Positions 8,282-14,976 of a DNA stretch of 15,084 bases are shown here, piece after piece (position 1 is the first letter of the stretch; each line of letters starts with the position of its first letter). The notes beneath the pieces were generated by a model that did not search any database, was not told where the DNA came from, and saw nothing but the letters and a program-made list of their open reading frames with translations. The translations under genes were made by a program, and so were the position numbers. The DNA comes from Prevotellaceae bacterium (GTDB taxonomy: Bacteria; Bacteroidota; Bacteroidia; Bacteroidales; UBA932): the NCBI GenBank assembly GCA_031278135.1, contig JAITKY010000184.1:1-15084 (forward strand). The letters are read 5' to 3'.

Positions 8282-8848
8282 ATGCAACCGATTATTAATT
8301 CTCAATTGCCTGAATTTAAAGCACAGGCATATCAAAACGGAAGTTTTAGAGAGGTAACAGGCAATGATGTTAAAGGAAAATGGGCGATTTTCTTTTTCTA
8401 TCCTGCCGATTTCACTTTTGTGTGTCCCACCGAATTAGGGGACATGGCAGATAAATACGCCAAATTCCAAGAACTTGGCGTAGAAGTTTATTCTGTAAGT
8501 ACCGACACGCACTTTGTACACAAAGCATGGCACGATGCTTCGGAAACTATTCGCAAAATCAAATATCCGATGTTGGCAGACCCTACCGGCGCTTTGAGCC
8601 GCGCTTTTGGCGTGCTGATAGAGGAAGATGGTTTAGCTTATCGCGGAACGTTCCTCGTTAATCCCGAAGGACAAATCAAAATTGCTGAAATCCATGACAA
8701 TGGTATTGGTCGTAACGCCGACGAACTGATAAGAAAAGTGGAAGCAGCTCAATTTGTGGCTACTCATCCTAATGAAGTATGTCCCGCAAAATGGAAAAAA
8801 GGCGACGCAACCCTGAAACCAAGCATCGATCTGGTTGGTAAAATATGA
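8282..8848 (+). CDS. ahpC: Alkyl hydroperoxide reductase subunit C, typical 2-Cys peroxiredoxin
   Basis: Reduces hydrogen peroxide, organic hydroperoxides and peroxynitrite in the cytoplasm. The 188-residue length and motifs are those of AhpC. The peroxidatic cysteine is C48 in PADFTFVCPTELGD, the catalytic arginine region is around RGTFLVNPEG, and the resolving cysteine is C167 in HPNEVCPAKW near the C-terminus. It is decamer-forming in the family and is usually recycled by AhpF or a thioredoxin reductase. No ahpF follows here; the next gene is convergent, so the reductant is either distant or a thioredoxin-type enzyme. It has its own promoter and terminator. Confidence 0.96.
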   Translation: MQPIINSQLPEFKAQAYQNGSFREVTGNDVKGKWAIFFFYPADFTFVCPTELGDMADKYAKFQELGVEVYSVSTDTHFVHKAWHDASETIRKIKYPMLADPTGALSRAFGVLIEEDGLAYRGTFLVNPEGQIKIAEIHDNGIGRNADELIRKVEAAQFVATHPNEVCPAKWKKGDATLKPSIDLVGKI

Positions 8849-8890
8849 CAAAGTCGTAAGTCGACATGAGGCTAATTTTTCCTCGATATC

Positions 8891-8929
8891 AAAACAACCT
8901 TGCGTTATTACAACAAGGTTGTTTTTGTT
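8891..8929. terminator. Bidirectional terminator between ahpC and pepD
   Basis: AAAACAACCTTG (8891-8902) pairs perfectly over 12 bases with CAAGGTTGTTTT (8914-8925) around an 11-base loop. T-rich sequence follows on the plus strand, and the A run at 8891-8894 gives a short U run on the minus strand. It lies between convergent genes and is closer to ahpC. The rest of 8849-9099 shows nothing else I can support. Confidence 0.8.
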
Positions 8930-9099
8930 TGTAATCTTCTTATGAGCAATGGTTACACGTTTCTAACGTGGAAAACAGTGAAACGCGTTAATAAAAACAT
9001 AATACCATCAGAGACTTGTTTTGATGCAGAGCTTTTGTACGATAAACCGAAATAACTATACGCAGAGTATTATGCAATGACGGACACGCCTTTTGATAT

Positions 9100-10563
9100 T
9101 CATTTTTGTTCGGGAATTTCGGCGAATATGTTTACCAACAGTTTCCAGAATTTATCAACTGTTGCTATTTCGAGTTTTTCACCGGGCGAATGTACATCTC
9201 TGATTGTTGGGCCAAACGAAATCATATCCAAGTCGTGATATTTTTCCAAGAATAATCCGCATTCGAGTCCGGCGTGAACAGCTTTCACTTTTGGTTCTTC
9301 GTTGAACAGTTTTTTATAAACATTTTTCGTTATTTCGAGTATTTCGGAATTGGTATTCGGATCCCATCCGGGATATATGTTCGATGTTGTAACTCTCGCA
9401 CTTGTGAGCGAAAACAGGCTTTTTATAATGTCGACAGTGTCGTAGAGTTTGCTTTTGATTGAACTGCGTTGACTTGTGGTTATCAACACTTCCCGTCCGT
9501 GTACAAACTTCACTGAGGCCAAATTTGTGGAAGTTTCGACCAAGCCGTCGATTTTCGTACTCATGGCAATCACTCCCGAAGGGCAGGCCTGTATAGCCGC
9601 CAACAGGTCAAACTGGCTGATTTCGTCGATAACATAGTGTGGACCTTCGGTTTTGACAAATTCTATTTGCATATCTTTTTCGATATGGCGGTATTCGTCT
9701 TCGAGATGGCGACGGAAGTTAGAATAGTTTTTCATGATTTTGGAAACCAAATCGCTGCCGATATAAAACGTTGCAAATGCTTCCCTTGGAATAGCGTTTC
9801 TGAGATTTCCACCGTCGTAAGCGCTGATTCTGAAATCGTATTTCGAAGACATTCGCCACAAAAAACGATTTAACAGTTTGATTGCGTTGGGGCGTCCTTT
9901 GTTGATATCATCTCCGGAATGCCCGCCGGTCAAGCCTTTTATCGACAGTTTGAAGCCGATATAATCCGAAGGGACAGGTTCGGAGATAAAAGTCAGGCGG
10001 ATTGTTGTGTCGATACCGCCAGCGCAACCGATGAACAGTTCGCCATCGTCTTCGGAATCGAGATTCAGGAGTATTTTCCCCGAAAAGAAGTTTTTCTCCA
10101 ATGCTTTCGCTCCCGTCAAGCCTGTTTCTTCGGCTACGGTGAAAAGGCATTCCAGCTCTCCATGTTCGATTTCGTTATCAGCGAGTACAGCCAGCATCGC
10201 AGCCATCCCTATGCCGCAATCAGCGCCTAAAGTCGTCCCTTTGGCCTTAACCCAGCCATCTTCGACATACGCAGGAATCGGGTCGTTTTCGAAATCGTGG
10301 ACAATTCCGTCGTCTTTTTCGGTGACCATGTCAACATGGCTTTGCAACACTACGGTTTTCACGTTTTCTTTTCCTTTTGTCGCCGGTTTCGTTATCAAAA
10401 TGTTACCCGCATTGTCCTTTCTGTATTCTAAAGAATGTTTTTTTGCAAATTCAATCAAATATTCAACTATTTTTTCTTCTTTTTTTGAAGGACGCGGGAT
10501 TTTACATATCTCATCAAAATAGCTAAATACGACTTGCGGTACGAGATTCGACAAACTTTCCAT
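9100..10563 (-). CDS. pepD: Aminoacyl-histidine dipeptidase (beta-Ala-His dipeptidase, peptidase family M20)
   Basis: A cytosolic zinc dipeptidase of 487 residues, the usual PepD length, cleaving Xaa-His and many other dipeptides. Metal and catalytic residues are visible: H76 and D78 in SHVDMV, D115 in LGADCGIG, the glutamate pair E145-E146 in VAEETGLTG, D169 in LDSEDDGELFIGCAGG, and H458 in DVHSPGE near the end. The lid domain (about residues 205-390) carries GGHSGDDINKGRPNAI, and HAGLECG (from H430) begins the return to the catalytic domain. It starts at the ATG complementary to 10561-10563, faces ahpC and diverges from the cytochrome gene. It is probably a nutritional peptidase of a peptide-using anaerobe. 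It has its own promoter and no operon partners in view. Confidence 0.94.
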   Translation of the reverse strand: MESLSNLVPQVVFSYFDEICKIPRPSKKEEKIVEYLIEFAKKHSLEYRKDNAGNILITKPATKGKENVKTVVLQSHVDMVTEKDDGIVHDFENDPIPAYVEDGWVKAKGTTLGADCGIGMAAMLAVLADNEIEHGELECLFTVAEETGLTGAKALEKNFFSGKILLNLDSEDDGELFIGCAGGIDTTIRLTFISEPVPSDYIGFKLSIKGLTGGHSGDDINKGRPNAIKLLNRFLWRMSSKYDFRISAYDGGNLRNAIPREAFATFYIGSDLVSKIMKNYSNFRRHLEDEYRHIEKDMQIEFVKTEGPHYVIDEISQFDLLAAIQACPSGVIAMSTKIDGLVETSTNLASVKFVHGREVLITTSQRSSIKSKLYDTVDIIKSLFSLTSARVTTSNIYPGWDPNTNSEILEITKNVYKKLFNEEPKVKAVHAGLECGLFLEKYHDLDMISFGPTIRDVHSPGEKLEIATVDKFWKLLVNIFAEIPEQK

Positions 10564-10636
10564 TTGATTTTATTTTATTATTAATCACTATTTTATTACA
10601 AGCTTTAATTCTAAAATTCGCATATTAATCAGGTTG

Positions 10637-10644
10637 CAAATATA
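10637..10644 (-). promoter_or_regulatory. -7 element of the pepD promoter
   Basis: On the minus strand this reads TATATTTG, a full match to TAnnTTTG. A TTTA lies 19 bases upstream in place of the ideal TTTG. The predicted leader before the pepD ATG is roughly 65-70 bases and very AT-rich. Confidence 0.55.
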
Positions 10645-10706
10645 AGTAAAATTCGGGAATGAATAAAAAAGATAGTGTTCTGATGTCAGTGCATATCATT
10701 TTTTTA

Positions 10707-10714
10707 TAATTTTG
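10707..10714 (+). promoter_or_regulatory. -7 element upstream of the short ORF and the cytochrome gene
   Basis: TAATTTTG matches TAnnTTTG exactly, but no good TTTG lies 19-21 bases upstream. If used, transcription would start near 10720, just before the short ORF at 10734. Together with the minus-strand element at 10637, it makes this 250-base gap a divergent promoter region. Confidence 0.5.
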
Positions 10715-10733
10715 TACTTTAATTAAAAGGTGA

Positions 10734-10817
10734 ATGAAGTTACAATTATGCTCAAAAAGAAATGGTTTGCGAAAGAACATTTTGTGCATGCGAAAGGATA
10801 AATTATTAAACAAATGA
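10734..10817 (+). CDS. Short leader ORF (27 residues) overlapping the cytochrome gene start
   Basis: ATG 10734 follows AAAAGG (10725-10730) after only 3 bases. The frame runs to TGA 10815-10817, which overlaps the next gene's ATG in an ATGA arrangement. The peptide begins MKLQLCSKRNGLRKNILCMR, is strongly basic (nine lysines or arginines) and has two cysteines. No family is recognised. It could be a leader peptide allowing coupled translation of the cytochrome protein, or a chance frame; the overlap with the next start and the promoter just upstream favour the first, the short ribosome-site spacing the second. Confidence 0.3.
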   Translation: MKLQLCSKRNGLRKNILCMRKDKLLNK

Positions 10818-12622
10818 AATATTTAACGTGTTTAATACTCTTGGCATTCAGCCTGTTGTTTACACCGGAAGTCAAATACCTTTCTCCGGGCTCAATTGCC
10901 ATCGACGAAAAACAAAGTCTCGTTTATACGGCTTTAACAACTGCTAAATCTATAGCAATCATGGATATTGCAAGTGGAAAAACAACCGCGCAAATCATGT
11001 TGGAACAGAATCCAAACAGTATTCTCCTTTCACCCGACGCATCCACGCTTTACGCGAGTACGGGCGATGCCGCAGGAACGGTAAATGTCATCAACTTATC
11101 CCGTAAAAAAGTGAAATCGACAATAGCAACCGGACATACTCCGGAAGGAATGGCGTTGTCGGCGGACGGGAACTCCCTGTATGTCGCTAACCGGTTTTCC
11201 AATACAGTGTCAGTGATAGATTTGAAGAAAAACAAGGCGGTTACGACGATTCCGGTAATACGCGAACCTCGCTCGCTCTGTATTACTCCCGACGGTAAAA
11301 CGATTGCCGTAGCCAATTTTCTTCCGGCGCAGGCAAGTACAGCTAATATTGTCGCTTCGCAAATCACGTTTATTGATGTCGCAACCAACACAGTACGGAC
11401 AAATGTAACGCTTGCCAACGGCGCGCAATCGCTGACGGGAATTGCCTGTTCGCCGGATGGCCGTTATCTGTATGCCGTTCACCTGTTGTCGCGTTTCAAT
11501 GTGCCTATCACGCAGTTAGACCGCGGTTGGGTGAACACAAACGCTTTAAGCATCATCGACTTAAAAGATAATTCGCTGTATGCAACCGTTCTTTTGGACG
11601 ACGTTGACCATGGCGCGGCAAATCCGTACAGTATCTGTATCGATGAAAAAGGAAAATTACATATCGCTCTTTCGGGTTCGCATGAGTTGATGACGGTTGA
11701 TTTGGAGGGTCTGCACAACAGCATTACAGCGCTTTTTGAGGGAAAGAAAAAAGACGCTTATGTGCGCGATAAGGAAGATTTAAGCAGTTCGCTCTCATTT
11801 GCTTCTCCGTATAAGAAACGTGTCGCATTAAAAGGACGTTCGCCGCGCGAACTGGCTTATTTTGCCGGTAAAGTCTATATCAGTAGCCGTTTTTCGACAT
11901 TCCTCGAAGCGATTCCGGTAGAAGGCGGTCAGCCGGATATACTAACGTTAGGCACAGAGGCGGAACCCGACGGCATACGACGCGGGGAACTCGCTTTTTG
12001 CGATGCTTCAATCTGTTACCAGCAATGGCAAAGTTGTGCTTCGTGTCATCCCGAGGGTAGAGCCGACGGTCTGAACTGGGACCAGCAAAACGACGGTCTC
12101 GGTAATCCGAAGAATACCAAAAGCCTGCTTTATTCGCATGTTACGCCGCCCTGTATGATCACGGGAATACGCGAATCTGCCGAACTTGCTGTACGAAACG
12201 GTATTCTGCACACTCTGCAAACGCGTCAGCCGGAAACACTGGCTGTCGATATTGATGATTATCTGAAAAATCTGTCGTCCGTCGAAAGTCCTTATCTGAA
12301 AGAGTACAGGAAAAAGGATTCGAAACAACTCGGTAAAAAACTGTTCGAACAGGCAGGATGCGCTCAATGTCACAATGGTCAGTATTTTACCGATATGACA
12401 AAATATGACGTCGGTAGCGGCGATGCTAATGACGCCGGACGACCATTCGATACTCCTTCTTTAACAGAAATCTGGCGCACAGCGCCATATCTCTACGACG
12501 GAAGAGCCGCAACATTGCAGGAAGTGTTTACTATATATAATTCCGACGATAAACACGGATTTACGAAAAAACTAAGCAAGGAAGAACTGGATGCATTGGT
12601 TTTGTATGTAAATACGCTGTGA
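10814..12622 (+). CDS. YVTN-type beta-propeller fused to a di-haem cytochrome c peroxidase-like domain
   Basis: A 602-residue protein with signal sequence MKYLTCLILLAFSLLF, so periplasmic or anchored. Residues about 20-385 form a YncE/YVTN-type beta-propeller; repeats such as SADGNSLYVANRFSNTVSVIDL and SPDGRYLYAVHLL show the typical blade. The C-terminal part (about 390-602) has two haem c-binding motifs, CASCH (408-412) and CAQCH (516-520), and the peroxidase-like signature DTPSLTEIWRTAPYLYDGRAATLQEVF. The layout matches the CcpA/MauG-related proteins with an added propeller known from Bacteroidota, Planctomycetes and Verrucomicrobia. It may reduce peroxide or oxidise a small or protein substrate; the propeller may bind the partner. 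The true substrate is unknown. Haem attachment needs a cytochrome c maturation system, not seen here. No in-frame upstream start exists; ATG 10814 overlaps the stop of the short ORF. Confidence 0.85.
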   Translation: MKYLTCLILLAFSLLFTPEVKYLSPGSIAIDEKQSLVYTALTTAKSIAIMDIASGKTTAQIMLEQNPNSILLSPDASTLYASTGDAAGTVNVINLSRKKVKSTIATGHTPEGMALSADGNSLYVANRFSNTVSVIDLKKNKAVTTIPVIREPRSLCITPDGKTIAVANFLPAQASTANIVASQITFIDVATNTVRTNVTLANGAQSLTGIACSPDGRYLYAVHLLSRFNVPITQLDRGWVNTNALSIIDLKDNSLYATVLLDDVDHGAANPYSICIDEKGKLHIALSGSHELMTVDLEGLHNSITALFEGKKKDAYVRDKEDLSSSLSFASPYKKRVALKGRSPRELAYFAGKVYISSRFSTFLEAIPVEGGQPDILTLGTEAEPDGIRRGELAFCDASICYQQWQSCASCHPEGRADGLNWDQQNDGLGNPKNTKSLLYSHVTPPCMITGIRESAELAVRNGILHTLQTRQPETLAVDIDDYLKNLSSVESPYLKEYRKKDSKQLGKKLFEQAGCAQCHNGQYFTDMTKYDVGSGDANDAGRPFDTPSLTEIWRTAPYLYDGRAATLQEVFTIYNSDDKHGFTKKLSKEELDALVLYVNTL

Positions 12623-12691
12623 TGAGAAAATAAATCTGTCGTCGATAGGAGTACTCTCGATTTCGTCCAATCTACCTACAGCGCCTAAGGA

Positions 12692-12950
12692 ATATCCTCT
12701 TTTTATCCACAGATGTACACAGATGTTCACAGATTTGATTCATCTGTGTGAATCTGTGTGAATCTGTGGATCATATCCTCTTTTATCCACAGATGTACAC
12801 AGATGTTCACAGATTTGATTCATCTGTGTAAAATCTGTGTGAATCTGTGGATCATATCCTCTTTTTATCCACAGATTCACACAGATTCACACAGATTTCG
12901 GACTTCTGTGTGTTAATCTATGGATAAAAAAGGAATTTTGTCGTACACCC
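12692..12950 (+). repeat. Left arm: three tandem hairpin units of a TTATCCACAGAT repeat family
   Basis: Units begin at 12705, 12785 and 12867, about 80 bases apart. Unit 1 (12705-12771) is two 30-base arms around the 7-base loop TTGATTC, with 25 of 30 positions paired. Unit 2 (12785-12852) is nearly the same, and unit 3 (12867-12925) ends in TCTATGGATAAAAAAGG and then GAATTTTGTCGTACACCC. The words ACACAGAT and TCACAGAT recur throughout, so the array is itself built from 10-base sub-repeats. Bases 12891-12950 match the reverse complement of 14582-14641 at 59 of 60 positions. Similar words occur dispersed in many genomes as far as I recall, which I cannot check here. Confidence 0.93.
12703..12711 (+). 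promoter_or_regulatory. Perfect DnaA-box 9-mer TTATCCACA (first of three in the left arm)
   Basis: TTATCCACA is the canonical DnaA box. Identical copies lie at 12783-12791 and 12865-12873 on the same strand. A near-match (TTATCCATA) is at 12919-12927 on the minus strand. Binding by DnaA is a possibility, not shown; the word is also the seed of the repeat family. Confidence 0.4.
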
Positions 12951-12963
12951 TCCCTGTACGACA
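12939..12963. repeat. Perfect 9-base palindrome with 7-base loop at the inner edge of the left arm
   Basis: TGTCGTACA (12939-12947) and TGTACGACA (12955-12963) are exact reverse complements around CCCTCCC. Both halves correspond to the end sequence of the right-hand MITE-like element, as if two element ends lay tip to tip. It sits just upstream of the transporter promoter. Confidence 0.85.
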
Positions 12964-12970
12964 GTAAAAG

Positions 12971-13000
12971 TTTGTTTGTTATAAATATTTACTAATTTTG
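12971..13000 (+). promoter_or_regulatory. Promoter of the nucleoside transporter
   Basis: TTTG (12971-12974), 18 bases, then TAATTTTG (12993-13000). The -7 element is perfect and the spacing slightly short. The predicted leader is about 20 bases, with no clear ribosome-binding site. The promoter lies inside the inverted repeats, so it would move together with the gene. Confidence 0.6.
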
Positions 13001-13027
13001 CCCGAAAATTAGAAATGATGATTTACA

Positions 13028-14578
13028 ATGGAAACAATAAACCATGGATCAGGGACTTTAGAAACAATTTTTGCCGAACGCAGTTTTAATTTCGATATGC
13101 TTTCGATTACAAGAGCGATGTTGGGAATAGCGACATTGATATTTATCGCATGGCTGTTCAGCGTCGATCGTAAAGCAATATCGTGGAATACTGTTATAAA
13201 AAGCCTTATCATACAGGTTGTCATTGCTTTCCTGGTGATGTTTGTAACTCCGGTACAGGATTTCTTTAATTTTTTCGGTTCATGTTTCGTTGCTGTGTTG
13301 GGGTGGACGAAGGCAGGGAGCGAATTTTTGTTCGGAGCATTCGTAGATACAGGTAAATTCGGATACATCTTTGCTTTTCAGATACTTCCTACAATTATTT
13401 TCTTTTCGGCGTTCACAAGTTTACTGTTTTATTTTGGGATATTGCAGAAAATCGTGTGGTTGTTTGCATGGCTGATGTCCAGACTGATAAAACTGTCGGG
13501 AGCAGAAAGTTTATCGACTGTTGCGAATATCTTTGTTGGCATGAACGAAGCGCCGTTAGTCGTAAAACCATATATCTCAAAGATGAGCAGGTCGGAACTG
13601 ATGCTCGTGATGACGGCAGGAATGTCTACAATGGCGGGCGGAGTGTTGGCGGCATACATCGGGATGCTCGGAAATGGAATACCCGAACTCGAAATACAAT
13701 TCGCACGACACCTGCTCACTGCTTCGGTGATGGCAGCTCCCGGAGCGGTGGTGATATCGAAAATATTAGTCCCGCAAACTATGAAAACAGAACAGAATGC
13801 CGAAATTTCAAAAGACAAACTCGGCGCTAATGTACTCGAAGCCATTAGTATCGGAACAATAGACGGACTTAAACTTGCAGGAAATGTTGCCGCAATGTTG
13901 CTCGTGTTTTATGCTCTGATTGCCGGCGGAAACAATATTATCTCCTGGCTGGGAAGTTTTCGACTGATGTCGGCGCTATCGTTTTGTATTGCAGTCGCCG
14001 GCGGCTGTATGGCGTACTGGATAGTCTTCCTACGAAAAAACAGGTCGTCGCAAATAAAATTCATACGTATCAAACCGTCGCAAATAAAATATTGTGCAAT
14101 AAGTTTTGGAGTGATGTCGCTGTTATTCACATTTGTGGCGATGTTTTATCCGTCTGGCGACAGCATAAATTCGACAGTGTCGAACTTTACAGACGGACGT
14201 CACACGGAACTCTCGCTGCAACTTATTCTCGGATATGTGTTTGCGCCGGTTATCTGGCTGACGGGCGTCGCTATGCAGGACGTCCCATTAGTCGGACAAC
14301 TCCTGGGTCAGAAAATCATCCTTACCGAATTTGTCGGCTATAGCGAACTGTCGAATATGTTGGCGTCCAACGTATTTACTGAAACAAAATCGGCAATCAT
14401 GGCGACATACGTATTATGCGGTTTCGCAAATTTTGCATCGGTAGGAATCGAAATCGGAGGAATCGGCTCAATCGCCCCAAACCAAAGAGCCACACTCTCA
14501 ATATTCGGAATGAGGGCTTTACTCGGCGGGACACTCGCAGCGCTGATCTCCGCTACTATAGTCGGAATGATGATGTGA
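13028..14578 (+). CDS. Concentrative nucleoside transporter (CNT/NupC family)
   Basis: An inner-membrane cation-coupled importer of nucleosides, 516 residues with many membrane segments. Family motifs are present: SGAESLSTVANIFVGMNEAP (about 157-176) with the conserved acidic residue in GMNEAP, FAPVIWLTGVAMQD, LLGQKIILTEFVGY, and CGFANFASVGIEIGGIGSIA near the end. In the Vibrio cholerae homologue the equivalent of MNE reads QTE and contacts base and ribose, so the Met-Asn change may alter substrate preference. The protein is about 100 residues longer than E. coli NupC: it has an N-terminal extension and a loop about residues 335-360, between two membrane segments, that carries a 30-base duplication. 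It stands alone, with its own promoter, between inverted repeat arms. Confidence 0.9.
   Translation: METINHGSGTLETIFAERSFNFDMLSITRAMLGIATLIFIAWLFSVDRKAISWNTVIKSLIIQVVIAFLVMFVTPVQDFFNFFGSCFVAVLGWTKAGSEFLFGAFVDTGKFGYIFAFQILPTIIFFSAFTSLLFYFGILQKIVWLFAWLMSRLIKLSGAESLSTVANIFVGMNEAPLVVKPYISKMSRSELMLVMTAGMSTMAGGVLAAYIGMLGNGIPELEIQFARHLLTASVMAAPGAVVISKILVPQTMKTEQNAEISKDKLGANVLEAISIGTIDGLKLAGNVAAMLLVFYALIAGGNNIISWLGSFRLMSALSFCIAVAGGCMAYWIVFLRKNRSSQIKFIRIKPSQIKYCAISFGVMSLLFTFVAMFYPSGDSINSTVSNFTDGRHTELSLQLILGYVFAPVIWLTGVAMQDVPLVGQLLGQKIILTEFVGYSELSNMLASNVFTETKSAIMATYVLCGFANFASVGIEIGGIGSIAPNQRATLSIFGMRALLGGTLAALISATIVGMMM
14046..14090 (+). repeat. 15-base direct repeat at 30-base spacing inside the transporter gene
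   Basis: CGTCGCAAATAAAAT occurs at 14046-14060 and again, identical, at 14076-14090. It encodes the repeated SQIK motif in a basic loop between membrane segments. It is in frame and most likely a remnant of a 30-base tandem duplication. Confidence 0.85.
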
Positions 14579-14583
14579 ATCGG

Positions 14584-14781
14584 GTGTACGACAAAATTCC
14601 CTTTTTATCCATAGATTAACACACAGAAGTCCGAAATCTGTAAATATCTGTGGATAAAAAGATCCACAGATTTACACAGATTTACACAGATGAATCAAAT
14701 CTGTGGACATCTGTGAACATCTGTGGATAAAAAGAGGATATGATTTACACAAATCTGGGAAAAGGGAATTTTGTCGTACAC
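14584..14781 (+). mobile_element. MITE-like element, 198 bases, with perfect 22-base terminal inverted repeats
   Basis: The left end 14584-14605 (GTGTACGACAAAATTCCC plus TTTT) and the right end 14760-14781 are exact reverse complements over 22 bases. The interior has two reversed copies of the hairpin family found at 12692-12950, including TGTGGATAA at 14649-14657 and 14722-14730. It is too short to encode a transposase and no transposase is in the window. I found no convincing target-site duplication. It could be a miniature transposon moved in trans, or a REP/BIME-like hairpin cluster; it may also end transcription of the transporter. Confidence 0.6.
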
Positions 14782-14807
14782 TCGATAAGAATTAATCTTG
14801 CCGGAAT

Positions 14808-14911
14808 GTCGGCAGACCTTTGTACATTGTACAAAACCTCCAAGCACACGTCGGCAGACCTCTGTACATTGTACAAAACCTCCAAGCACACGTCGGCAGA
14901 CCTCTGTACAT
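14808..14911 (+). repeat. 42-base tandem repeat, about 2.5 copies
   Basis: Units at 14808-14849 and 14850-14891, and a partial unit at 14892-14911, each begin GTCGGCAGACC and contain TGTACATTGTACA, a small palindrome. Units differ by one base. The array translates to a 14-residue repeat (SADLCTLYKTSKHT on plus), but no start signals or promoter support it as a gene. With only 2.5 units and no unique spacers, it is not a CRISPR array. Confidence 0.93.
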
Positions 14912-14976
14912 GGATTGGTCTTCACTACGAGTGTCGCGACTGAGTTTTTACAAAAACTAATCGGATAGTTATATTC

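Larger units (their letters stand above)
12623..13027 (+). other. 405-base intergenic region: hairpin array and transporter promoter
   Basis: The first 70 bases (12623-12690) show nothing I can support beyond the small palindrome GAGTACTC near 12649. From about 12692 to 12950 it is filled by three hairpin-forming repeat units, followed by a second palindrome (12939-12963) and the promoter of the nucleoside transporter. No ORF of convincing character is present. Confidence 0.8.
14579..14976 (+). other. 398-base intergenic region: MITE-like element and 42-base tandem repeat
   Basis: Positions 14584-14781 are a hairpin-rich element with terminal inverted repeats, and 14808-14911 a 42-base tandem array. 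The remainder (about 14912-14976) holds nothing I can support. Frames that stay open across the arrays are by-products of the repeats, whose 42-base period preserves frame. Confidence 0.8.

Noticed and set aside
10007..10522. Plus-strand open frame of 171 codons
   Set aside because: It is antisense to pepD, serine- and phenylalanine-rich, and lacks promoter or ribosome-site support.
12639..12663. Terminator after the cytochrome gene
   Set aside because: The palindrome GAGTACTC with loosely matching flanks makes only a weak, irregular stem and no T tract follows.
12692..14781. Replication origin
   Set aside because: Despite five DnaA-box words there is no dnaA, dnaN or other origin gene, no typical AT-rich unwinding element between the boxes, and the words are part of a hairpin repeat family.
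14808..14911. Possible CRISPR array
   Set aside because: The units are directly contiguous with no unique spacers, only about 2.5 copies exist, and no cas gene is in the window.
14695..14943. Two overlapping open frames on opposite strands with 14-residue repeats
   Set aside because: They arise from the 42-base tandem array and the hairpin element; neither has start signals or a plausible protein character.
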